Shown: positions 44,236 through 51,639 of the stretch, piece by piece | Position numbering within the stretch: position 1 is the stretch's first letter | How the letters are laid out: every line of letters starts with the position of its first letter | NCBI RefSeq assembly: GCF_000092285.1 | Contig: NC_014100.1 | Span: 3,968,001 to 4,032,000, forward strand | DNA length: 64,000 nucleotides | DNA from: Caulobacter segnis ATCC 21756 | GTDB taxonomy: Bacteria; Pseudomonadota; Alphaproteobacteria; Caulobacterales; Caulobacteraceae | Direction of reading: 5' to 3' | Position numbers and translations under genes: made by a program | Notes under the pieces: model-generated | Databases searched by the model: none | Told to the model about the DNA's origin: nothing | The model's input: the letters and a program-made list of their open reading frames with translations, nothing else

Positions 44236-44814
44236 ATGGTCACGCTGAACCGCATCTACACGCGCACCGGCGACGCCGGCTCGACGCGCCTGGCGACGGG
44301 AGCGCCGGTCAGCAAGGCTTCGCAACGGGTCGAGGCCTACGGCGGCGTGGATGAGACCAACGCCGCGATCGGACAGGCGCGACAGCATACCGCAGGCGAT
44401 CCGGTGCTCGACGCCATCCTCGAGCGCGTCCAGAACGACCTCTTTGACCTGGGCGCCGACCTCGCCACGCCCGAGCAGCACGAAAAGCCGGAATGGGAGC
44501 CGCTGCGCATCCTCGACAGCCAGGTCGAGCGGCTGGAGGGCGAGATCGATCTTCTGAACGCCGAGCTCTCGCCGCTGACCTCGTTCGTCCTGCCGGCCGG
44601 CTCGCCAGCCGCCGCCGCCCTGCATGTGGCCCGCACCGTCTGCCGGCGCGCCGAGCGCAGCTGCGTGGCGCTGATGACCATAGAGGGCGAAATCGTCGGA
44701 GCGCCCGCGATCAAGTACCTGAACCGGCTGTCGGACCTGCTGTTCGTCGCGGCCCGTTGGGCCAACGACAAGGGCAAGGCGGACGTGCTGTGGAAGCCGG
44801 GCGCGACGCGGTAG
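44236..44814 (+). CDS. PduO-type cob(I)alamin adenosyltransferase
   Basis: A 192-residue protein with the N-terminal family motif IYTRTGDAGSTRL, the helix VEAYGGVDETNAAIG, and CRRAERSC and YLNRLSDLLFVAARWAN near the C-terminus. All are conserved ATP- and cobalamin-binding segments of PduO-type enzymes. It makes adenosylcobalamin, the cofactor of ethylmalonyl-CoA mutase and methylmalonyl-CoA mutase. No cobalamin riboswitch precedes it. Confidence 0.94.
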   Translation: MVTLNRIYTRTGDAGSTRLATGAPVSKASQRVEAYGGVDETNAAIGQARQHTAGDPVLDAILERVQNDLFDLGADLATPEQHEKPEWEPLRILDSQVERLEGEIDLLNAELSPLTSFVLPAGSPAAAALHVARTVCRRAERSCVALMTIEGEIVGAPAIKYLNRLSDLLFVAARWANDKGKADVLWKPGATR

Positions 44815-44820
44815 GGCGGA

Positions 44821-45087
44821 CTATTTCTTGGGCTGGGCCGCCGGAGCCGTCGTCGGCGCGGCCGCCGCCTCGCCATTGATCGGCGGGGTGTTGGGCGGGC
44901 GGCGGGTCAGGGTCTCGATCGGATAGACCGTGGCGCACTTCATCCACTTGCCGGCCCAGGCGCCGCCGCGGTCCTCGCAACGCTGCTTCGGCCAGACCCA
45001 CAGGCCGTGATAGGCCAGGACGCTGGCGCTGGAGAGCAGGAACAGGCCCAGGAAGATGTACTTCAGGCGGGTGAAGGTCTTGTTCAT
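44821..45087 (-). CDS. Small membrane-anchored hypothetical protein (88 aa)
   Basis: One N-terminal transmembrane helix (YIFLGLFLLSSASVLAYHGL), then a short periplasmic part with two cysteines (QRCEDRGGAW and WMKCATVYP) that could form a disulfide, and a proline/alanine-rich tail. Convergent with the adenosyltransferase gene. Function unknown. Confidence 0.65.
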   Translation of the reverse strand: MNKTFTRLKYIFLGLFLLSSASVLAYHGLWVWPKQRCEDRGGAWAGKWMKCATVYPIETLTRRPPNTPPINGEAAAAPTTAPAAQPKK

Positions 45088-45223
45088 GGCCGGCCCCTTA
45101 GCGCCTTTCCGTCCTTAAGGGAATGAGCCGCGCGCCCTCCCGCGTACACGAGCGCGCGCAATGCCTACGATCGTTTGAACCCGCGCAGCAATAACGCATT
45201 ACGCTTACGCCAAGGGAAACTTG

Positions 45224-45238
45224 CATTGCGGCGCACAA
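45224..45238. promoter_or_regulatory. TGC-rich element upstream of etfBA
   Basis: CATTGCGGCGCACAA with core TGCGGCGCA (45227-45235), matching ccr element 1 and the typA element. It lies about 60-70 bases before the etfB start, inside the 208-base intergenic region, which holds no other gene. Confidence 0.5.
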
Positions 45239-45295
45239 GCGCTAAGTCGATTGGCAAGCAGGAGAAAACGCAAAACCTGGAGGCGGTGAAAACCG

Positions 45296-46042
45296 ATGAA
45301 GGTCCTAGTCCCGGTCAAGCGGGTGATCGATTACAACGTGAAGGCCCGCGTGAAGGCGGACCAGACGGGTGTCGACCTCGCCAACGTCAAGATGTCGATG
45401 AATCCGTTCTGCGAGATCGCGGTCGAAGAAGCCGTGCGTCTCAAGGAAAAAGGCGTGGCGACCGAGGTCGTCATCGTCAGCATCGGCCCCGCCCAAGCCC
45501 AGGAGACGATCCGCACGGCGCTCGCCATGGGCGGCGATCGCGGGATCCTGATCACCTCGGACGCCGACCTCGAGCCGCTGGCCGTGGCCAAGCTTCTGGC
45601 CGCCGTGGTCGCCGAGGAGAACCCCAACCTCGTCGTGATGGGCAAGCAGGCGATCGACGGCGACAACAACGCCGTCGGCCAGATGCTGTCGGCCCTGCTG
45701 GGCTGGCCGCAGGCCACCTACGCTTCGGCCCTCGAAGTGTCGGGCTCGACCGCCAAGGTCACCCGTGAAGTCGACGGCGGCCTCCAGACCCTGGACGTCG
45801 ACCTGCCGGCCGTGGTCACCGCCGACCTGCGCCTGAACGAGCCGCGCTATGCGTCTCTGCCCAACATCATGAAGGCCAAGAAGAAGGAAATCGCGAGCAA
45901 GACGGTCGCCGACTACGGCGTCGACGTCGCGCCGCGCCTGAAGGTCCTGAAGGTCACCGAGCCCGCCAAGCGCTCGGCGGGCGTCAAGGTCGAGACGGCC
46001 GCTGACCTGGTCTCCAAGCTCAATACCGCGGGGGTGCTGTAA
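45296..46042 (+). CDS. etfB: Electron transfer flavoprotein beta subunit
   Basis: A 248-residue EtfB: begins [16 protein letters not shown], carries [20 protein letters not shown], the AMP-binding [15 protein letters not shown] and the recognition loop for dehydrogenases near [18 protein letters not shown]. With EtfA it takes electrons from acyl-CoA dehydrogenases, including Mcd, to ETF-quinone oxidoreductase. GGAGG lies upstream. The stop overlaps the etfA start (TAATG). Confidence 0.97.
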   Translation: MKVLVPVKRVIDYNVKARVKADQTGVDLANVKMSMNPFCEIAVEEAVRLKEKGVATEVVIVSIGPAQAQETIRTALAMGGDRGILITSDADLEPLAVAKLLAAVVAEENPNLVVMGKQAIDGDNNAVGQMLSALLGWPQATYASALEVSGSTAKVTREVDGGLQTLDVDLPAVVTADLRLNEPRYASLPNIMKAKKKEIASKTVADYGVDVAPRLKVLKVTEPAKRSAGVKVETAADLVSKLNTAGVL

Positions 46043-46983
46043 TGGCTGTTCTCGTCGTCGCCGATAACGACAACGCGCACCTGCGCGACGCGACCCACAA
46101 GACCGTTACCGCCGCCCTGAAGATCTCGGGCGACATCGACGTCCTGGTCCTGGGCAAGGGCGCCAAGGCCGTGGCCGACGCCGCCGCCAAGATCGCCGGC
46201 GTCCGCAAGGTGCTGCTGGCCGAGTCCGACGCCCTGGGCCACGGGATCGCCGAAGCCCAGGCCGACGCCGTTCTGGCGCTGGCCGGCAATTACGACGCGA
46301 TCCTGGTTCCGGCCACCTCGGGCGGCAAGAACTTCGCCCCGCGCGTCGCCGCCAAGCTGGACGTCGCCCCGATCTCGGACATCGTCGAGGTCGTCAGCGC
46401 CGACACCTTCACGCGCCCGATCTACGCCGGCAACGCGCTGGAGACGATCCAGTCCAGCGACGCCAAGAAGGTGATCACCGTCCGTCCGACCGCCTTCGCG
46501 GCGGCGGCGGAAGGCGGCTCGGCCTCGGTGGAGAGCGTCGCTGGCGCTGACGCCGGCAAGACCCGCTTCGTCAGCGAAGAGATGGTCAAGTCCGACCGTC
46601 CGGAACTGGCCGCGGCCAAGATCGTCGTCTCGGGCGGCCGCGCCATGGGTTCGGCCGAAGAGTTCCAGCGGGTCATCGAGCCTCTGGCCGACAAGCTGGG
46701 CGCCGCCGTGGGCGCCTCGCGCGCCGCGGTCGACGCCGGCTACGCCCCGAACGACTACCAGGTCGGCCAGACGGGCAAGGTCGTGGCGCCGCAGCTCTAT
46801 GTCGCCATCGGCATTTCGGGCGCGATCCAGCACCTGGCCGGCATGAAGGACTCCAAGGTGATCGTGGCGATCAACAAGGACGCCGACGCGCCGATCTTCC
46901 AGGTGGCCGACTTCGGCCTGGTCGCCGACTACAAGACGGCCGTGCCGGAGCTGATGGACGCCCTGACCGCCGCCGGCAAGTAA
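46042..46983 (+). CDS. etfA: Electron transfer flavoprotein alpha subunit
   Basis: A 313-residue EtfA, whose C-terminal FAD domain contains [54 protein letters not shown] and [16 protein letters not shown]. It overlaps etfB by one base, indicating coupled translation. An intrinsic terminator follows, so etfBA is a two-gene operon with its own promoter. Confidence 0.97.
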   Translation: MAVLVVADNDNAHLRDATHKTVTAALKISGDIDVLVLGKGAKAVADAAAKIAGVRKVLLAESDALGHGIAEAQADAVLALAGNYDAILVPATSGGKNFAPRVAAKLDVAPISDIVEVVSADTFTRPIYAGNALETIQSSDAKKVITVRPTAFAAAAEGGSASVESVAGADAGKTRFVSEEMVKSDRPELAAAKIVVSGGRAMGSAEEFQRVIEPLADKLGAAVGASRAAVDAGYAPNDYQVGQTGKVVAPQLYVAIGISGAIQHLAGMKDSKVIVAINKDADAPIFQVADFGLVADYKTAVPELMDALTAAGK

Positions 46984-47007
46984 GCCGCCGCGCGAACGCA
47001 CAGAACG

Positions 47008-47037
47008 AAGGCCCGGAGGCGACTCCGGGCCTTTTTT
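47008..47037 (+). terminator. Intrinsic terminator of etfBA
   Basis: Stem AAGGCCCGGAG/CTCCGGGCCTT with loop GCGA and a T run (TTTTTT). Confidence 0.9.
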
Positions 47038-47059
47038 CGTGCGTCGGACATCGACGCCG

Positions 47060-47182
47060 CTAGCGGATGGTGACGATGGGCTTGGCCCAGGCGGCGTGCG
47101 GGTCGGACAGGCTCGGCGAGTGGCTCGCGGCGGTGGACGCCAGGGCGAGCAGCAGCGCGCCCGCGATCAGCAGGGTCTTCAT
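47060..47182 (-). CDS. Small secreted peptide (40 aa)
   Basis: Begins MKTLLIAGALLLALASTAAS, a typical signal peptide, leaving a mature peptide of about 20 residues (HSPSLSDPHAAWAKPIVTIR). A GAGG ribosome-binding sequence precedes the ATG. It is divergent from a LysR gene, suggesting control by it. Confidence 0.5.
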   Translation of the reverse strand: MKTLLIAGALLLALASTAASHSPSLSDPHAAWAKPIVTIR

Positions 47183-47316
47183 GGTTCGGTCCTCGATGGG
47201 TCTTGGGACGATGATGAGCGGCGCCGCGAGGGAGAACATGCCTTCGCCGGGGCCGCTTTGCGAACGATGCTATTTGTGAGAGCTTGTGAGCCTAACTAAC
47301 AACCTCATGGGCGACG

Positions 47317-48198
47317 ATGCGCCTTCCGCCCTTCTCCTCCCTGGTCGCTCTGGAGGCCGCCGCCCGCCACAGGAGCTATAGCCGAGCGGCGGATGAGCTG
47401 TTCGTGACCCATGGCGCGGTCAGCCAGCAGGTCCGCAAGCTCGAGGACGAGCTGGGAGTCCAGCTGTTCACCCGGCGCGGCAACCAGATGGAGCCGACAC
47501 CCACCGGGGCGGCCCTGGCCGAGCAGGTCCGCGCGGCGATCGACACCTTGCGTCGCGGCGTCGAGACCGCTCGCCGGGCGGCCAGCGGGCCGATCGTGAT
47601 TTCCGCCGGCCCGGCTTTCGCCACCAGCTGGCTGTCGCCCCGCCTGGCGCGGCTGTCGGCCGAGACGGACGAGCTGGACCTCACCATCCGGGTGGAGGAC
47701 CGCGTTTCGGACCTGGCCACCGACGGCGTCGATGTCGCCCTTCGTTACGGAGTGGGCCCTTGGGCGGGCATGGAGTCGGTGCGGTTGATGGACGAGCGCA
47801 TCTTTCCGGTCTGCAGCCCCGCGCTGCTGGCTCGCTTCCCCATCGCAGGTCCCGAGGATCTTCTTTCGGCGCCGCTGCTGCGTCATACGGACCTGCCTTG
47901 GTCGGTGTGGTTCCGCGCCATGGGGATCGAGCCGCCGGAGCTTCGGCCGGCGCTGGGGTTCGACGGCTCGGCCATGATGCTGGACGCCGCGGCCCAAGGC
48001 CTGGGCTTCGCGCTGGCGCGGGGCGGCTACGCCCAGCGTGACATGGACGCGGGTCGGCTGGTGCGCCCGTTGCCGGGATCGATCGACGTCGAGACCGGCC
48101 ATAATTTCGTCTGGCGCGCCGAGAACCCCAAGCTGCCGCGCATCCTGAAGCTGCGGGACTGGTTCCTGGAGGCGACGAAGGACGACCGGAAGGCCTGA
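47317..48198 (+). CDS. LysR-type transcriptional regulator (GcvA-like)
   Basis: A 293-residue regulator with the GcvA-type N-terminus LPPFSSLVALEAAARHRSYS and helix-turn-helix RAADELFVTHGAVSQQVRKL, followed by the effector domain. Divergent from the small secreted peptide gene. Its targets are unknown; an autoregulated pair with the divergent gene is possible. Confidence 0.93.
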   Translation: MRLPPFSSLVALEAAARHRSYSRAADELFVTHGAVSQQVRKLEDELGVQLFTRRGNQMEPTPTGAALAEQVRAAIDTLRRGVETARRAASGPIVISAGPAFATSWLSPRLARLSAETDELDLTIRVEDRVSDLATDGVDVALRYGVGPWAGMESVRLMDERIFPVCSPALLARFPIAGPEDLLSAPLLRHTDLPWSVWFRAMGIEPPELRPALGFDGSAMMLDAAAQGLGFALARGGYAQRDMDAGRLVRPLPGSIDVETGHNFVWRAENPKLPRILKLRDWFLEATKDDRKA

Positions 48199-48251
48199 GA
48201 CGGCCGCCGCATTTGCCCCGGCGGCGAAAATCCCGCATATCCCCGCGCCTC

Positions 48252-49292
48252 ATGTCCCCCGCAAAGACCCTCCGCGACGTCCGGTCCCTGGCCGAGGCCG
48301 GCCTGATACCGTCCGAGCGCCTTGCGGCGCTGGAGGCGGTGGCGGCGCGCTACGCGGTGGCGGTGACGCCGGCCATGGCCGAACTGATCGATACCGCCGA
48401 TCCGAACGACCCGATCGCCCGCCAGTTCGTCCCCGCGCCCGAGGAGCTGGTCGCCAGCCCCGGCGAGGACGGCGATCCGATCGGCGATTCTATCCACAGC
48501 CCTGTGGATGGAATCATCCATCGCTATCCCGACCGCGTGCTGCTGAAACCCACCCACACCTGCGCCGTCTATTGCCGGTTTTGCTTCCGCCGCGAGATGG
48601 TCGGGCCCGAGGGCCTGTCGAACCTGACGCCGGCTCAGCTGGACGCGGCCTTCGCGTACATCGCCGCCCGGCCCCAGATCTGGGAGGTGATCGTCACCGG
48701 CGGCGACCCGTTCGTCCTGTCCTCCCGCCGTCTGGCGGCGCTGATCGACCGTCTGGAGGCGATCGAGCACGTCAAGGTCGTGCGCTTCCACACCCGCGTG
48801 CCGGCCGTCGATCCCGCCCTCGTCACCGACGACCTGGTGGCGGCGCTGAAGCGCTCGACCAAGGCCGTCTATGTCGCCCTGCACGCCAACCACGCCCGCG
48901 AGCTGACCCCGGCCGCCCGCGCGGCCTGCGCCCACCTGGTCGACGCCGGAATCGCCATGGTCAGCCAGACCGTGCTGCTGAAGGGCGTCAACGACGATCC
49001 CGAGACACTGTCGGCGCTGATGCGCGCCTTCGTCGAGACACGGATCAAGCCCTACTACCTGCACCATGGGGATCTCGCCCCCGGCACCGCCCACCTGCGC
49101 ACCACGATCGAGGACGGCCAGGCGATCATGCGCGCCCTGCGCGGGACGCTGTCGGGCTTGGCCCAGCCGACCTATGTGCTCGACATCCCCGGCGGCCATG
49201 GCAAGGCGCCGGTGGGGCCAAGCTATCTGTCCGCGGGCGGGGTCGAGGATCCGAACGGACGCCGGCACGCCTATCCGCCGGCCGCCGACTGA
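48252..49292 (+). CDS. KamA/EpmB-family radical SAM lysine 2,3-aminomutase-like protein
   Basis: A 346-residue radical SAM enzyme with CxxxCxxC in KPTHTCAVYCRFCFRREM, the SAM motif VTGGDPF and a PLP-lysine-type sequence DIPGGHGKAPV near the C-terminus. It lacks the long extension of classic lysine 2,3-aminomutase, so the EpmB-like (EF-P lysylation) subgroup is likely, but no epmA or efp is adjacent. Start at MSPAKTLRDV; the in-frame TTG upstream adds a basic leader without support. Confidence 0.85.
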   Translation: MSPAKTLRDVRSLAEAGLIPSERLAALEAVAARYAVAVTPAMAELIDTADPNDPIARQFVPAPEELVASPGEDGDPIGDSIHSPVDGIIHRYPDRVLLKPTHTCAVYCRFCFRREMVGPEGLSNLTPAQLDAAFAYIAARPQIWEVIVTGGDPFVLSSRRLAALIDRLEAIEHVKVVRFHTRVPAVDPALVTDDLVAALKRSTKAVYVALHANHARELTPAARAACAHLVDAGIAMVSQTVLLKGVNDDPETLSALMRAFVETRIKPYYLHHGDLAPGTAHLRTTIEDGQAIMRALRGTLSGLAQPTYVLDIPGGHGKAPVGPSYLSAGGVEDPNGRRHAYPPAAD

Positions 49293-49312
49293 GGCGAATG
49301 GCCGCCCTTCGT

Positions 49313-49326
49313 TTGCGACGCAGCAA
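49313..49326. promoter_or_regulatory. TGC-rich element upstream of hbd
   Basis: Plus strand TTGCGACGCAGCAA, minus strand TTGCTGCGTCGCAA, differing from the ecm element TTGCTGCGATGCAA at two positions. Core TGCGACGCA (49314-49322). It lies about 100 bases before the hbd start. Confidence 0.5.
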
Positions 49327-49426
49327 AGCCTTGGCGGCGCCGTGGTTTCTCGTGCTAGAAAAGTCGGCATAGTCGAAGGCGTGGGCGCGAAAGCCCGCCG
49401 CGATATCGAGCGAAGGCTTGGCGTTC

Positions 49427-50305
49427 ATGAGTGAGATCAAGACGGTCGGCGTGATCGGCGCCGGCCAGATGGGGGCGGGCATCGCGCATGTCGTCGCCCT
49501 CGCCGGTTACGGGGTGAAGCTGCACGACGTTTCGCGCGAGCGGATCGACGCCGGCATCGCCACCATCGAGAAGAACATGACCCGCCAAGTCGGCCGGGGC
49601 ATCATCGACGACGCCGCGATGCAGGCGGCTCTCGCCCGCATCTCGCCCGCCGAAGGGCTCGAGGACGTCGGCGCGACCGATCTGGCCATCGAGGCGGCCA
49701 CCGAAAACGAGGAGGTCAAGAAGTCGATCTTCCGCAGCCTGCAGCCGCACCTGAAGCCCGACACGCTGCTGGCCTCGAACACCTCGTCGATCTCGATCAC
49801 GCGACTGGCGTCGGCGACCGACCGCCCCGAACGCTTCATCGGCCTGCACTTCATGAATCCGGTGCCGTTGATGAAGCTGGTGGAGATCATCCGCGGCATC
49901 GCCACCGACGTGCCGACCTACGAGACGGCCGTCTCCTTCGCCAAGTCGCTGGGCAAGATCACCAGCAACGCCGAAGACTTCCCCGCCTTCATCGTCAACC
50001 GCGTGCTGGTGCCGATGATCAATGAGGCGATCTACACCCTGTACGAAGGGGTCGGCACGGTCGACGCCATCGACACGGCGATGAAGCTGGGCGCCAACCA
50101 TCCGATGGGCCCGCTGGAGCTGGGCGACTTCATCGGCCTGGACACCGTGCTGAGCATCATGAACGTGCTCCACGAAGGTCTGGCCGACAGCAAGTACCGT
50201 CCCTGCCCGCTGCTGGTGAAGTATGTCGAGGCCGGCTGGCTGGGCAAGAAGACCGGTCGCGGCTTCTACGACTATCGCGGCGAGACGCCGGTTCCGACCC
50301 GCTAG
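49427..50305 (+). CDS. hbd: 3-hydroxybutyryl-CoA dehydrogenase
   Basis: A 292-residue protein with Rossmann motif VGVIGAGQMGAGIAHV, catalytic His-Glu region (FIGLHFMNPVPLMKLVE) and C-terminal KLGANHPMGPLELGDFIGLD, fitting the monofunctional FadB2/Hbd family. It interconverts 3-hydroxybutyryl-CoA and acetoacetyl-CoA using NAD. In this setting it could serve fatty-acid/PHB turnover feeding crotonyl-CoA to Ccr. The ATG at 49427 is preferred over an in-frame start nine bases earlier. Confidence 0.94.
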   Translation: MSEIKTVGVIGAGQMGAGIAHVVALAGYGVKLHDVSRERIDAGIATIEKNMTRQVGRGIIDDAAMQAALARISPAEGLEDVGATDLAIEAATENEEVKKSIFRSLQPHLKPDTLLASNTSSISITRLASATDRPERFIGLHFMNPVPLMKLVEIIRGIATDVPTYETAVSFAKSLGKITSNAEDFPAFIVNRVLVPMINEAIYTLYEGVGTVDAIDTAMKLGANHPMGPLELGDFIGLDTVLSIMNVLHEGLADSKYRPCPLLVKYVEAGWLGKKTGRGFYDYRGETPVPTR

Positions 50306-50342
50306 TCGGGATCGGGCGCGCTTCCCGGCGCGCTCCAAGAAG

Positions 50343-50384
50343 AGCGGAACCGTCGCGAATTCTTCGATTCAAGACCGTTCCGCT
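50343..50384. repeat. Inverted repeat with AGCGGAAC/GTTCCGCT arms
   Basis: Arms AGCGGAAC (50343-50350) and GTTCCGCT (50377-50384) are perfect complements separated by 26 bases. The arm resembles the palindrome at 12746. The surrounding 304-base gap (50306-50609) otherwise holds no gene. Confidence 0.45.
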
Positions 50385-50609
50385 CCCCCGAAGCCGGCGA
50401 GATGGGGCTCGCCAGCCAGGTCGCCTGAGCCCTGGCGGGGGGACTGGCGACCAAACTCCGCGGCTCGCCAATTTCCCCCACCGGCGCGCCCCGAAAGCGC
50501 GCCTCTTCTCGCTCGCTAGGGCCAAGTTGTCATTGACCAGATATCCACGTTCTCTTGCCCCGGCGTCCCCATTCGGGCCCGCATGCAAACGATTCCCGCG
50601 TAACGCGAA

Positions 50610-51635
50610 ATGAGCGGCTCGGCGCGCCGCGATCTCTGGATTCTCGACGCCCGCGAGCGCGCGGACGCGGCGGAGGAGTATCGCAAGGCCTGCGCCCACC
50701 TGTTCGACATCACCCTGCTGACGCCCGACGAGGCCTTCTACAACCACATGGAAGGCTACAACCTGGCCGGGGTGGTGCTGGCGCATTGCTCGGGCGTGCC
50801 GCAGCGGTTCCAGCGCAAGCTCTCGCATATCGCCGCCGACGCCTCGGACTCGATCATGGCGGTCCTCGAGCTCAAGTCCGAAGGCTGGCGCGGAGACTAT
50901 GACGGTCGGCCGGCCAGCAGCGACATGGGCGCGATCCGCCTGATCGACATGTCCCGCCCCTTCGACATGGTCACTCAGACTTACGAGACCGTGCACCTGA
51001 TCCTGTCGCGCGCCGCTCTGGAGCCCCAGGCCGCCGAACTAGACTTCCACGGCTGCGTGGCCAGTGAGGGCAGTCCCAGCGGTCGCCTGCTGGACTCGCA
51101 CCTCAGAGCGGTCTGGGCGGCGGCGGCGGAGATGTCCGCGACCGACCTGGCCCTGGCGGGCAAGGCCGCGGCCGCCCTGGTCACCGCGGTGATCCTGGCT
51201 CACGCCATGCCGGCCAGCGACGACGTGCGTCCGGTGGAGAAGATGCTGCTGGCCACCGCCCAGCGGTTCGTCGCGCAGAACCTGTCCGAGCCCGATCTTT
51301 CGCCGGAGGCGGTGCGGCGTCACCTCGGCGTGTCGCGCAGCCTGCTCTACAAGGTGTTCGAGCCGGTCGGCGGGGTCAGCGCCTTCATCCAGGCGCGCCG
51401 TCTCGACCAGGCCTTCGACGACATCCTTAGCGACGGGGCCGAGCAGCAGACCGTGGCCGAGATCGGCTATCGCCTGGGCTTCCGCTCGGACGCCCACTTC
51501 AGCCGCGCCTTCCGCGCCCGGTTCGGCATGACGCCGGGCCGCTTGCGGACGCTGGGCGAGCCCGCGCGCCGCGAGGGGCTCTCGGCGATCGAGCGGCCGG
51601 ACGACGTGTTCGCCTGGCTGCGCGGATTGCTCTGA
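50610..51635 (+). CDS. AraC family transcriptional regulator
   Basis: A 341-residue protein: N-terminal sensor region of the AraC-binding-like type, then the double helix-turn-helix at the C-terminus (AVRRHLGVSRSLLYKVFEPV and AEIGYRLGFRSDAHFSRAFR followed by FGMTPGRLR). Ligand and targets unknown; convergent with feoB by a four-base gap. Confidence 0.93.
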   Translation: MSGSARRDLWILDARERADAAEEYRKACAHLFDITLLTPDEAFYNHMEGYNLAGVVLAHCSGVPQRFQRKLSHIAADASDSIMAVLELKSEGWRGDYDGRPASSDMGAIRLIDMSRPFDMVTQTYETVHLILSRAALEPQAAELDFHGCVASEGSPSGRLLDSHLRAVWAAAAEMSATDLALAGKAAAALVTAVILAHAMPASDDVRPVEKMLLATAQRFVAQNLSEPDLSPEAVRRHLGVSRSLLYKVFEPVGGVSAFIQARRLDQAFDDILSDGAEQQTVAEIGYRLGFRSDAHFSRAFRARFGMTPGRLRTLGEPARREGLSAIERPDDVFAWLRGLL

Positions 51636-51639
51636 GGCG

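Noticed and set aside
48492..48509. Inverted repeat ATCCACAGCCCTGTGGAT resembling paired DnaA-like boxes
   Set aside because: It lies inside the KamA-family gene and encodes a plausible conserved segment (SIHSPVDGIIH), so protein coding explains it.
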